A DNA stretch of 64,000 bases from Sacculina carcini (lineage: Eukaryota > Arthropoda > Thecostraca > Sacculinidae). The stretch covers positions 4,268,747 to 4,332,746 of the forward strand of contig OU696597.1 in the NCBI GenBank assembly GCA_916048095.2, given 5' to 3'. Position numbers and translations under genes: made by a program. Shown one piece after another: positions 29,427 to 40,334 of this stretch. How positions within the stretch are numbered: position 1 is the stretch's first letter; each line of letters opens with the position of its first letter. Under the pieces are notes generated by a model, which did not search any database, was not told the DNA's origin, and saw nothing but the letters and a program-made list of their open reading frames with translations.

Positions 29427-30146
29427 TTATCCTTTCCCTCTCTCGGCTATGCCCCATGGTACCCCGGAAGGTTGCACGAAGCCTTTGTCTGTTTGGGCAG
29501 TATACAGGGACGCCTTCAAGGCCCGACCCCTGTAATCTGCTTTGTAGTCTCGCACGGTGTTATGTGCAAAGATCCGCAGCTCGGGCGCGGCTGCTAGGAT
29601 GAGACTAGAGTCCTTGCCAGGTCGTATATTCATATACATCGAGCTAAGCTCGACAGGAGAATCGTCTAATTTCGAAATGAATCGAGTTGTTGTCTCGCTC
29701 TCCACAGATCTGTCATGGTGGAAGAGATAATTGATATTGACTCCGAGCCAGACAGGTAGCTCGTTGACGTGACAGAAAGGAGTCTCCCGGGGCGTAATCA
29801 CGCCACCCGGGTCGGGTCCCCCGTCCACGTCGATCCGCACATACGGGGTCCCCGCCAATCCGTAAAAGTCCGAGGTCACATGCTCGTTTTGCTTGCAGTT
29901 CACCCATTTCACGGCAGCGTTGGCCTCGGTACAAGAGCCGGTCTCGCCGGGTGCATTAAAGTAATCCAGCCCCTTCCCACAAGATGGTTTCGGCCTCGTC
30001 CATACACTCGCCTTGCCGGGCCGTATCCATATACGGCACCAGCGTCCCGTTGCCATGGGTGGCGTGCTGCTCTTTATTGTGCGCAGCTGCACAGGCTTGT
30101 AGTCACCCGTTGTCGCCGGTGCTGGCATCAAGACAGGGGCTCTCAA
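29427..30146 (-). CDS. GC-rich unrecognised ORF, downstream piece
   Basis: It is the same protein as at 7215-7844, with a longer open N-terminal side (239 residues) in this copy. The conserved body includes DFYGLAGTPYVRIDVDGG. It is possibly virus-derived. Confidence 0.45.
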   Translation of the reverse strand: MRAPVLMPAPATTGDYKPVQLRTIKSSTPPMATGRWCRIWIRPGKASVWTRPKPSCGKGLDYFNAPGETGSCTEANAAVKWVNCKQNEHVTSDFYGLAGTPYVRIDVDGGPDPGGVITPRETPFCHVNELPVWLGVNINYLFHHDRSVESETTTRFISKLDDSPVELSSMYMNIRPGKDSSLILAAAPELRIFAHNTVRDYKADYRGRALKASLYTAQTDKGFVQPSGVPWGIAERGKG

Positions 30147-30711
30147 ATCGGGTCATTTCTTCAGTGGCGTCAAGACAACTGGCAAACCCGGCCATGAAGC
30201 AACAGATGCACCCTGACCTGCCAGAAAGGATGTCGTGTACGTCGTCCTTGAGTCCCTCCGGAATGGAGGGGACGGTTTTTACGACGCGCTCGACAGCCTT
30301 AGTGAACAGATCGAGGGGTGGCACAGATGTGCTGATGACGGTGTTAGATGAGGTTGTTACCTTCTTCCCTTCGCGACACACTAGCCTCTCAGTGAGTACG
30401 GTGTCCGCTAGTGTGTGCGAGGTAGGCATGTTGCTGCTCAGGGCGATCCACCGGGGGTCGTCCTTTATGATCGGATCATCGACCTGCAGACGTTTGTCAG
30501 CTCTCAGAAGCTTCACGACGAGCGACGCGAAAGCCGGTACCGTCCTCGGTGAGTCCAGGAACGCAAAGATCCTGTCGGCTGAGTGCCGTATGTCCCCGGC
30601 CACCCGGCGCGACGGTAGCGCATGCTGCGTTGGGCTTGATTCCTCTGCCTCGCGCTTCGCTGGAGCTGTCTCTTTGGCACCGGACAACAGTATAGCCCCA
30701 ATGCAATGCAA
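30103..30711 (-). CDS. GC-rich unrecognised ORF, upstream piece
   Basis: This 202-residue frame corresponds to 7744-8499 and to the partial copy at 1-306. The cysteine cluster GCICCFMAGFASC is present. Confidence 0.45.
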   Translation of the reverse strand: MHCIGAILLSGAKETAPAKREAEESSPTQHALPSRRVAGDIRHSADRIFAFLDSPRTVPAFASLVVKLLRADKRLQVDDPIIKDDPRWIALSSNMPTSHTLADTVLTERLVCREGKKVTTSSNTVISTSVPPLDLFTKAVERVVKTVPSIPEGLKDDVHDILSGRSGCICCFMAGFASCLDATEEMTRFESPCLDASTGDNG

Positions 30712-30992
30712 TTTTCAAAAACATTGCAATGCATTGCAATGTTTTCTGAAACATTGCAAATGTTTTGTGCAACATTTTTCGAAAGGTTTTGGCAGAAATT
30801 GTGTTACACATTCATTTTTAACGTAGAAGTGACCGCAAACGAATGCTCTAATTGTTTATCCATTCATTTCTTGTACATAGCGAGCTTAACTCTCCTAAGG
30901 TCAAAATCATGTTTACCCCCATAATGACCAAATCTCCATTTGCCCAAAATGACTATACTCTAGGGTGTGACAGTGGGCCTGTGACAGTGGGC

Positions 30993-31157
30993 TGTGATGA
31001 GCTGTGTAGACGCAAGAGAACCGTAATGGCTTATCATAAATGATTACGTCAATTGTGACTATTTCAAGGATGTCGGTAAGTTGATAGGTTAACTCAGCTA
31101 TTTCATGAGCCTCGTACACTTTGTTTACAAATATCGCCACTCCTCCATAAGACACAC
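30993..31157 (-). mobile_element. LINE endonuclease fragment (unit 2)
   Basis: It is the counterpart of 588-752, with GGVAIFVNK and CVYTAHHSP. Confidence 0.65.
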
Positions 31158-31244
31158 ACCTTGGTAGTGATTATACCAAGTTAGTTTTCATTATTGACCC
31201 ATTTTTTGAGACCGGTTTTAAGGATGATTATTTATTTGATGTAG

Positions 31245-31904
31245 TTATTTGTGTTCAAATACCTGTCTCTCATTCCAGTGACGTTTGAGGAACGCCAAAA
31301 TAGCGGTCAACAGTGCCGTCACTATTGAGCCGAGGCCGAAGCCGACGAGGCCAATGTCGTAGTTGTTGCTGTTGTACAAAATGATTTCGGGCTGTCGATG
31401 TCGATGCCGATGTCTTGTTCGGAAATGGTCCGTCGACAGCTGATAGGGCAGATATTTTGAGTGCGCTTTGTAGGTAGAAGACCGTACGATCCACGCTCTG
31501 TTATTGTGGTTCAACATATAACGACGGTCGGTGAACCTCCATTTCTTGTTGATAGTGTCGTACACTTCGACACTATGGTTATTCCAGGAAAGTGAGCCGT
31601 ATACTTTATTCCTATGATTACTATTATTGGCACTCAAGTTGAGCATTGCTAATTTGGACGCGTGCGTTGAAGGAAGGACGGTTTGAGCAATAAGAGTTTC
31701 GTTCGTTGTGATTGAAGTTTCCAAGTTACCAGTACCAAGCTCGTTTTCATTATTAACCCGTTTTTTGAGACCGGTTTTAAGGATGATTATTTCTTTGATG
31801 TAGTTATTTGTGTCCAAATACCTCTCTCCTCTGGGAGAAGTATACGTATAATTTGTATACTGCGTATACAACGCTAACCGTGACATAGACCGTGACCGTG
31901 ACAT
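31245..31904 (-). CDS. Unrecognised ORF with one C-terminal membrane segment (unit 2)
   Basis: It is identical in sequence to 840-1499, 219 residues from the ATG at 31904, with the hydrophobic segment at residues 184-206. Confidence 0.4.
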   Translation of the reverse strand: MSRSRSMSRLALYTQYTNYTYTSPRGERYLDTNNYIKEIIILKTGLKKRVNNENELGTGNLETSITTNETLIAQTVLPSTHASKLAMLNLSANNSNHRNKVYGSLSWNNHSVEVYDTINKKWRFTDRRYMLNHNNRAWIVRSSTYKAHSKYLPYQLSTDHFRTRHRHRHRQPEIILYNSNNYDIGLVGFGLGSIVTALLTAILAFLKRHWNERQVFEHK

Positions 31905-32024
31905 TTATATTTGCGCCTTTCTCGGCCTGCGGAAACACACACATACACACATGATACATACACACACACACATACACATACACACACATACATGCATAAT
32001 ACACACACATACATGCACATACAT

Positions 32025-32143
32025 GCCATAGTTCTCAACGTCCTCGAGCAATCTGTGCCAATAAGCAAGCCTACTGGGATTGTCTCATCGTACACCATGA
32101 GTTGTTTAGCTATCGGCTGCAGGTGTGACCATCGATTGGCTCC
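32025..32143 (-). mobile_element. BEL/Pao fragment (unit 2, short)
   Basis: It is the counterpart of 1620-1738, a broken relic. Confidence 0.6.
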
Positions 32144-33672
32144 TGCTGTTACTGTTATTCATGCTACCCTGCCGTCCGCCCACCACCCCTTTCTTTCTCG
32201 CCGCCCCCCAGATCTTTCTAGCGCGCCCAGGGGGGCGTTACTGCCCACTTTTGAAACCACTGAGCTAGACGAACAGTTAGACCAGATGGCAGAACAGATG
32301 GAACAGGTGACGAAAGAGATGACAAATCTATCTGGCATCACATGTTATTCATATTACGACCATTCACAAATGATTTATCATGAAGGATATAAGCTAGAAA
32401 GACAGATAAACTCAGTTCGATCAGATATCACTATATTTACATAATTGAACTATTTATTATGTTATTTTTTCTTTTATTCATCCATTTCACCGTCATATGA
32501 CATTATAATTTGTGAGGTGAATGTTGACGCCCGTCGGTTTCCACTTGCGATGGCACGGTTAACCCCGTGTTTCTGTTTCGGTGTGGATGTGCGAACTTGT
32601 CTGTTCTGATCGGCCATTTTTATATTGTTTTTAGGCGTCACTCAGGATCCTAGAGGCGAGATGAATATCGGTATCAACTATACGTGACGTACGTGAATAT
32701 TCAGAAAACTAAAGTATTTCACTGTTACTGAGTATCAATATATATCTTACCTGTAATCGTTTGGTTATATCAACTACTTATAGTGAACTGTAGAAAAAAC
32801 TATTTCAACAAATAACAAGGAATTATATAGCACTCACACAATGCAAACTCAAAGATAATTTACGCAGAACGCTTATACAAGGGCGCAATAAACCAACCTG
32901 ATTTTTTATAGATTTGGCCTATGCAAACACAAAAACGAAAACGATTCTGATCAATCGTATATCACGTCTCGAATGAAAATCTGTCAAAATGTTTGTGTAA
33001 TTCGCGTTGGTCATAGTCACCATGGCAACGTCGAAAGCCCGCGAACATTTTCCATTTGAACTTCTACATGGGACCCACCGTTTTGCGCTAAACCGCTAAG
33101 TGAACGTAAGCTAAATAGGCTCCGCCCACCGGATTAGCCCAGGCGCGCCGAGAGTGATGAGGGTCCGCTCAGTGCGCCAAGAAATTTGTGAGCCGTCATT
33201 GCAGACAATGAGTGCAACGCTTCAATTTCTCTACGCGTTGCTTAGAAGTTAGTGAATTTCAAGGCGTAAAGTAGCCTAGATTGTTCTTGTCGTTTTGAGA
33301 TGGTCGTTCGAGCCTTTTTCTAAACATGAATTATAAGGCTCTTTGGCGTGTTTTAGACAGTCTGGAAAATAGAAATATATGTTTATTTATTTAATTGAAG
33401 TGTTAATAAAACCTTAGACATTCATTGCTTCACTTCGAATTAGAAATTTGCTGGCTTAGCTCGATTTTATGTACTGGGATTCCGATGTTCGACAAAGAAC
33501 AACTTTTCAAAGATGATTAAGGCTCTTCTAGTGTGCAATTTTCAATATTTTTGAATTCGTATATTCAATATATTTATATTTAATTCGATTTTTGTCTCGC
33601 CGACAAAACAATAAGAATTATTATACCTAAGTAACATTTATTATTGCAATATTACTTTTTGAAAGTTATATT
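32144..33672. other. No gene seen (as 1739-3267)
   Basis: It is the noncoding counterpart in unit 2. I saw no differences in coding potential. Confidence 0.55.
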
Positions 33673-33735
33673 TAGGGGTGCCGTATGGTCCCAGAGGCCG
33701 GTGCACCCCATAAACACAAATATCGAATCGAAAGT
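33673..33735 (+). mobile_element. LINE 3'-end relic (unit 2)
   Basis: It carries tatggtcccagaggcc and aacacaaata, as at 3268-3330. Confidence 0.5.
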
Positions 33736-33799
33736 TATATTTATCAAAGCTAATCAGCGCACTGTTCTAGTGTTATTTTTGACAAATGCCTTTTCGTTG

Positions 33800-33907
33800 C
33801 TAGGTTAGGCTAGGCTGGTTAGGTTAGGTTAGGCTGGTTAGGTTAGGTTAGGCTGGTTAGTTTAGGTTAGGTTAGGTTGGGTTGGTTAGGTTAGGTTAGT
33901 TACACTT
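33800..33907 (+). repeat. Interstitial TTAGG-type telomere repeats (unit 2)
   Basis: The same order of perfect and variant units as at 3395-3502 shows the array was copied as part of the 30-kb unit and has not changed since. Confidence 0.75.
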
Positions 33908-34338
33908 CGCAGTGGACGCAGCGCGCCTGTTAGCTCCGCCTCCACTTTGTTTAGCGCAAATAGGGTAGTGCCCTTCTACATACGTACACGCACATATGTA
34001 CATGTTTCTTAACACATAACGTTTCTAACCTAACCTAATTACAATTACAATATTGGTAAACTACACATATATGCCAAAAAAAGGTTTCTGGAACACGCAC
34101 ATACACGACAATGTACTTAATTAAACACACTATTTTGTTACGCACTCTGCACGCCACACACAAACACACACATGTACGTTGAGCTTGAATATTATAGATA
34201 GATGTGTGTGTGTGTGTGTGTGTGTGTATTTTCTCACACTATTAGTGGTGGAGTTCTGCTGCCCTGCTACCACAGTCAGCAGCAGCAGCTGCTGTGTCCT
34301 CAGAGCCATACCTGCGTTTAATAGCAATAATGTTAATA

Positions 34339-35756
34339 CTACTGCAATAATGTTAATGTTAGTACTTCTGCAATAATGTTGTTAATCTTCTGCAATGATG
34401 TCATTCCCAAAGAGGTGTATCTGGGGTAATTTTGTTTTCCTCCTTGTGCTTGTTCCTTGCCATTATGAATCATAATGGGTTTGGGAACAACTCTCCTAGT
34501 CTCAACCAGTGACTCACTCCCAGAGTCCGCTGTTTCTGTCGAACTGACATGTCTTGTTCGATGGATTGTACGAGTGAATTTTCTAGAATGTCTTTTCTTT
34601 CTGGTTGTTTGTCCCTGTTGGCCACATTTAGGGTAGAACAACGTGTTCTTGAGATGTTACTTCGTTTTGCATTGCAACCTTATCATTCAAGTTTCCTATA
34701 ATGGAGTCATCATTGAGGATGTCAAACCGGTTTGCTAGTACTGCTGAAAAAGTGTGTGGCGTGGACTTGGATGGTGTCGGCAGCAATGGTCGGATAACTT
34801 CACGTTGCTTGTTTGAGTCTGCCGAAGTCTGTGTGTTCATGTTTGATAGAGGCTTGCGTTTGACTGAGTGGAAGTACTCTCTGATGTCCTTATTTATTTC
34901 GGGTAGTGGTCTACGAGCTGCAAGTCCTTCATTGTATAGCTCACAATGGTCACACCTGCAACCGATAGCTAAACAACTCATGGTGTGCGTGTTGGTTTAT
35001 CTTACAACTGACAGCTATATGTCGGTGGGACTAACCGCATTGAAAACAGTAGCTGTTTTCTTGACACTTTTCTGGTGTTGCGTCAGCGTCATTCATTTCA
35101 TGTTGTTGTATGTTCCTATGCGTGCCGCTACAACGGGAACATCTTACTTTGTTTGAACACGAGTATTCGCTGTGTCCTAATTCCAAACAGTTTGTACACC
35201 TCAATATGGGAGGGTGATACGTGTGAACGGGAAGCTGATATAGTCGAAATATACTTTTGTGGGCAGTGGACCTCTTACAGATAGTTTGATGCACGCGCAT
35301 TTACTGTTTTGTCCTGGTCGGTTGGGTTCCCATCCAATTTGCACAAGTACTGACCCATTATTCAGCCTGATGTCTCTCTTGACGTCCTGGATATCTGTCT
35401 CACATTTCCTCAAGGGACCAAATCTACCGTGATTGATATCAGTTTCGTAGGCGTACGAGCGCCTTGCTGTTAAGGTCCATTTGACTATGCGTGGGGTAGT
35501 GACCACAAATTGTTCTCCATTGATGATGGGGGCACATTTTGGATCTTGTAGAGCGGTGTGTTTCACCTGTACGAGCGCGGATACTTTCCCGACTCGAAAT
35601 AGGAAGACGTAGCTCTTTGTTGTACACTCCGAGTGGCGAGCCCCTGAGAGCAGATGTAGCTTGAGTAGGAAGACTCGATATGTCTCCTTCTTGAGTGTCA
35701 GTACGTGTAATGATCAGCGTGAAGTCATCTTGATCGGTGTCACCAGCAGATGACAC
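34339..35756 (-). mobile_element. LINE ORF1 remnant with zinc knuckles (unit 2)
   Basis: It is the counterpart of 3934-5351 with the same frame breaks, so decay came before the duplication. Confidence 0.7.
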
Positions 35757-36053
35757 TGCCTCTCTTGGAGACAGCTGTCATATTGGATGAACCACGTTGT
35801 GAAATCACTGCCTGAAACACTAAGCACTTGTGAAACACTAAGCACTTTGAAAACCACTGAATGCTGTAACAACGGAACACAAGTTGGCGTGACCAATGTC
35901 AAACAAAGAATGGGTCAGGGTGCATGTGTATGTGTGCGTCCTGGCTGCTAGCGGGCTGGAGATTTGCGTGTGTTTGTATGTCTGTATGTGAGAAGTTAGC
36001 TGGTACCTGGCATCTGGAGAAGATCCCTCGAGCGGTTGTACTGTATGCACCCT

Positions 36054-36241
36054 AATACTGTATGCACCCATTGCTATATCTCTACTGTCCCTATACGAAA
36101 TTCGTGAATTTTGTGAAAATAAGATACCCAGATAAGATAACACACACACACGCACACACACACACATACAAGTAGGACCCCAACACTATCCCAACAATAT
36201 CCCTAACACTACCATTTTATATTTCACCTAATTCGACCAAT
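36054..36241. repeat. Repeat D (unit 2, second context)
   Basis: It is the counterpart of 5649-5836. Confidence 0.8.
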
Positions 36242-37202
36242 AACACCAAATTCGTCCAAATATTTTGTGTCGGAAATATTTTGCGCTGCAAATGATGCAT
36301 GGTACAGTTTGTGCTCTAATACAGTATATAGTTATATACATGTTTTGAATTTGAAGAAAAAAGGTACATTTTATTTTTCCAACTACGAAGAGCTCGATGA
36401 ATTCATTTATACGGAACTTGTGTGTTTCAGTACCTCCAACATGTTCTCTTGTTGGTGCGGTTGGGTTACACAAACCATCAAGCCGTTCTGCATAAAACAT
36501 GTAATAACCCGCAGTGAGAGGAAACGAGGTATTTATTTAATGAATAACAATGAAAACAACCAATGAGTAATAAAACAATCGTTCACGACACTTGCAAACA
36601 CAACATAACCACCAACACACACACAATCAACATGAGCATACACAACTAGTCAAACACACTAACGTTGACCAATTACCGCTCGAATTTGAAAGCACACACA
36701 CGCACACACATGTACGTTGAGCTTTATTATCATAGATGTGTTGTGAGAAGGGTTGTGTTACAAGGGTCCTTGGTAATTAGACCGCCCGATGATGCAAGGT
36801 TTCATCTGTCAGCGTGTGCGGCTATATTTGCAGCAGTGTGGAGTGAGGACTGGACGTGGAACTGTGAGCTTTGCGGGGAAGTTGTGAGAGTGATTGTGTT
36901 TGCGTGTGTGAGGTGTGAGAGTAATGGTGAGTGGTGTTAATAGTGTCAATTGCGAGGGTTTATGCGTGCAAGTGCTTCTATCGTTTTCCATCTCCTTATT
37001 TGTATTTACTTCAGAATGCAAATAAGGACGACGTTTCTCATTTTTCTTGTGTTGGTTGAAATCACAATAATAATAATAAGAAGACCGAGGTGAAAAACAA
37101 GATGGAGAAAGGAGGACTGATTTCAGTCGACTATACAGCGGTGACATAGCGAGGAGAAACAGCACTCCACAGCGGTGAAAAAATATTATGCTCTTGTTGG
37201 TG
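36242..37202. other. No supported gene (as 5837-6797)
   Basis: The same AT-rich spacer with CA tracts. The 2-bp length change between the units lies just beyond it, in the CA tract at about 37265-37300. Confidence 0.5.
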
Positions 37203-37356
37203 CGGTTGGGTTACACATACCATCGTATTGATATTGGTATTGATGTCCCCTCTGTTCTGAAAGCACACACACACACACGCACATACACACACACACACAT
37301 ACACAAGTATGACCCCAATACTATCCCAACAATATCCCTAACACTATCATTATTAT

Positions 37357-37608
37357 TTAAACGCCTGCCGCCTGGCAGGACCACATGCGGTTGTTATCGC
37401 TACCATCCTGCGCCAGGAACACCGCTTCCAAATCTTCATCGGCGAGTCCCCACGTACGGCCAGGCTGGATCCTGCCGACCGAGACAGTCGGCACACGTAC
37501 ACCTCTCAGCATTTCTATCGCGCCCGGTAGCGCGACCACACCCACCTCCATCTGACTGTCAGCCTCCTCGATGTTGTTAAACTTTGCAGCCCATGGTGCC
37601 AAAGGCAT
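37357..37608 (-). CDS. Small unrecognised ORF (unit 2)
   Basis: It is identical in sequence to 6954-7205. Confidence 0.35.
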   Translation of the reverse strand: MPLAPWAAKFNNIEEADSQMEVGVVALPGAIEMLRGVRVPTVSVGRIQPGRTWGLADEDLEAVFLAQDGSDNNRMWSCQAAGV

Positions 37609-37617
37609 GAATCCTGG

Positions 37618-38247
37618 TTATCCTTTCCCTCTCTCGGCTATGCCCCATGGTACCCCGGAAGGTTGCACGAAGCCTTTGTCTGTTTGGGCAGTATACAGGG
37701 ACGCCTTCAAGGCCCGACCCCGGTAATCTGCTTTGTAGTCTCGCACGGTGTTATGTGCAAAGATCCGCAGCTCGGGCGCGGCTGCTAGGATGAGACTAGA
37801 GTCCTTGCCAGGTCTTATATTCATATACATCGAGCTAAGCTCGACAGGAGAATCGTCTAATTTCGAAATGAATCGAGTTGTTGTCTCGCTCTCCACAGAT
37901 CTGTCATGGTGGAAGAGATGATTGATATTGACTCCGAGCCAGACAGGTAGCTCGTTGACGTGACAGAAAGGAGTCTCCCGGGGCGTAATCACGCCACCCG
38001 GGTCGGGTCCCCCGTCCACGTCGATCCGCACATACGGGGTCCCCGCCAATCCGTAAAAGTCCGAGGTCACATGCTCGTTTTGCTTGCAGTTCACCCCTTT
38101 CACGGCAGCTTTGGCCTCGGTACAAGAGCCGGTCTCGCCGGGTGCATTAAAGTAATCCAGCCCCTTCCCACAAGATGGTTTCGGCCTCGTCCATATACTC
38201 GCCTTGGCGGGCCGTATCCATATACGGCACCAGCGCCCCGTTGCCAT
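37618..38247 (-). CDS. GC-rich unrecognised ORF, downstream piece (unit 2)
   Basis: It is identical in sequence to 7215-7844, starting at the ATG at 38247. Confidence 0.45.
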   Translation of the reverse strand: MATGRWCRIWIRPAKASIWTRPKPSCGKGLDYFNAPGETGSCTEAKAAVKGVNCKQNEHVTSDFYGLAGTPYVRIDVDGGPDPGGVITPRETPFCHVNELPVWLGVNINHLFHHDRSVESETTTRFISKLDDSPVELSSMYMNIRPGKDSSLILAAAPELRIFAHNTVRDYKADYRGRALKASLYTAQTDKGFVQPSGVPWGIAERGKG

Positions 38248-38902
38248 GGGTGGCGTGCTGCTCTTTATTGTGCGCAGCTACACAGGCTTGTAGCCACCCG
38301 TTGTCGCCGGTGCTGGCATCAAGACAGGGGCTCTCAAATCGGGTCATTTCTTCAGTGGCGTCAAGACAACTGGCAAACCCGGCCATGAAGCAACAGATGC
38401 ACCCTGACCTGCCAGAAAGGATGTCGTGTACGTCGTCCTTGAGTCCCTCCGGAATGGAGGGGACGGTTTTTACGACGCGCTCGACAGCCTTAGTGAACAG
38501 ATCGAGGGGTGGCACAGATGTGCTGATGACGGTGTTGGATGAGGTTGTTACCTTCTTCCCTTCGCGACACACTAGCCTCTCAGTGAGTACGGTGTCCGCT
38601 AGTGTGTGCGAGGTAGGCATGTTGCTGCTCAGGGCGATCCACCGGGGGTCGTCCTTTATGATCGGATCATCGACCTGCAGACGTTTGTCAGCTCTCAGAA
38701 GCTTCACGACGAGCGACGCGAAAGCCGGTACCGTCCTCGGTGAGTCCAGGAACGCAAAGATCCTGTCGGCTGAGTGCCGTATGTCCCCGGCCACCCGGCG
38801 CGACGGTAGCGCATGCTGCGTTGGGCTTGATTCCTCTGCCTCGCGCTTCGCTGGAGCTGTCTCTTTGGCACCGGACAACAGTATAGCCCCAATGCAATGC
38901 AA
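38147..38902 (-). CDS. GC-rich unrecognised ORF, upstream piece (unit 2)
   Basis: It is identical in sequence to 7744-8499. Confidence 0.45.
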   Translation of the reverse strand: MHCIGAILLSGAKETAPAKREAEESSPTQHALPSRRVAGDIRHSADRIFAFLDSPRTVPAFASLVVKLLRADKRLQVDDPIIKDDPRWIALSSNMPTSHTLADTVLTERLVCREGKKVTTSSNTVISTSVPPLDLFTKAVERVVKTVPSIPEGLKDDVHDILSGRSGCICCFMAGFASCLDATEEMTRFESPCLDASTGDNGWLQACVAAHNKEQHATHGNGALVPYMDTARQGEYMDEAETILWEGAGLL

Positions 38903-39183
38903 TTTTCAAAAACATTGCAATGCATTGCAATGTTTTCTGAAACATTGCAAATGTTTTGTGCAACATTTTTCGAAAGGTTTTGGCAGAAATTGTGTTACAC
39001 ATTCATTTTTAACGTAGAAGTGACCGCAAACGAATGCTCTAATTGTTTATCCATTCATTTCTTGTACATAGCGAGCTTAACTCTCCTAAGGTCAAAATCA
39101 TGTTTACCCCCATAATGACCAAATCTCCATTTGCCCAAAATGACTATACTCCAGGGTGTGACAGTGGGCCTGTGACAGTGGGC

Positions 39184-39348
39184 TGTGATGAGCTGTGTAG
39201 ACGCAAGAGAACCGTAATGGCTTATCATAAATGATTACGTCAATTGTGACTATTTCAAGGATGTCGGTAAGTTGATAGGTTAACTCAGCTATTTCATGAG
39301 CCTCGTACACTTTGTTTACAAATATCGCCACTCCTCCATAAGACACAC
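39184..39348 (-). mobile_element. LINE endonuclease fragment (unit 2, second)
   Basis: It is the counterpart of 8781-8945. Confidence 0.65.
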
Positions 39349-39422
39349 ACCTTGGTAGTGATTATACCAAGTTAGTTTTCATTATTGACCCATTTTTTTA
39401 GACCGGTTTTAAGGATGATTAT

Positions 39423-40106
39423 TTATTTGATGTAGTTATTTGTGTTCAAATACCTGTCTCTCATTCCAGTGAGAGAACGTTTCAGTTTGAGGAACGCCAA
39501 AATAGCGGTCAACAGTGCCGTCACTATTGAGCCGAGGCCGAAGCCGACGAGGCCAATGTCGTAGTTGTTGCTTTTGTACACGATGATTTCGGGCTGTCGA
39601 TGTCGATGCCGATGTCTTGTTCGGAAATGGTCCGTCGACAGCTGATAGGGCAGATATTTTGAGTGCGCTTTGTAGGTAGAAGACCGTACGATCCACGCTC
39701 TGTTATTGTGGTTCAACATATAACGACGGTCGGTGAACCTCCATTTCTTGTTGATAGTGTCGTACACTTCGACACTATGGTTATTCCAGGAAAGTGAGCC
39801 GTATACTTTATTCCTATGATTACTATTATTGGCACTGAAGTTGAGCATTGCTAATTTGGACGCGTGCGTTGAAGGAAGGACGGTTTGAGCAATAAGAGTT
39901 TCGTTCGTTGTGATTGAAGTTTCCAAGTTACCAGTACCAATCTCGTTTTCATTATTAACCCGTTTTTTGAGACCGGTTTTAAGGATGACTATTTCTTTGA
40001 TGTAGTTATTTGTGTCCAAATACCTCTCTCCTCTGGGAGAAGTATACGTATAATTTGTATACTGCGTATACAACGCTAACCGTGACATAGACCGTGACCG
40101 TGACAT
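39423..40106 (-). CDS. Unrecognised ORF with membrane segment (unit 2, second)
   Basis: It is identical in sequence to 9020-9703, the variant with the longer C-terminal tail. Confidence 0.4.
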   Translation of the reverse strand: MSRSRSMSRLALYTQYTNYTYTSPRGERYLDTNNYIKEIVILKTGLKKRVNNENEIGTGNLETSITTNETLIAQTVLPSTHASKLAMLNFSANNSNHRNKVYGSLSWNNHSVEVYDTINKKWRFTDRRYMLNHNNRAWIVRSSTYKAHSKYLPYQLSTDHFRTRHRHRHRQPEIIVYKSNNYDIGLVGFGLGSIVTALLTAILAFLKLKRSLTGMRDRYLNTNNYIK

Positions 40107-40227
40107 TTATATTTGCGCCTTTCTCGGCCTGCGGAAACACACACATACACACATGATACATACACACACACACACATACACATACACACACATACATGCC
40201 TAATACACACACATACATGCACATACA

Positions 40228-40334
40228 TGCCGTAGTTCTCAACGTCCTCGAGCAATCTGTGCCAATAAGCAAGCCTATTGGGATTGTCTCATCGTACACC
40301 ATGAGTTGTTTAGCTATCGGCTGCAGGTGTGACC
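40228..40334 (-). mobile_element. BEL/Pao fragment (unit 2, short)
   Basis: It is the counterpart of 9825-9931, a broken relic. Confidence 0.6.

Larger units (their letters stand above)
29010..33325. repeat. Module A, complete copy (unit 2, first)
   Basis: This is the full-length counterpart of the partial module at 1-2920, and the reference for its missing left part. It is 4316 bp, the same length as 6798-11113. Confidence 0.9.
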
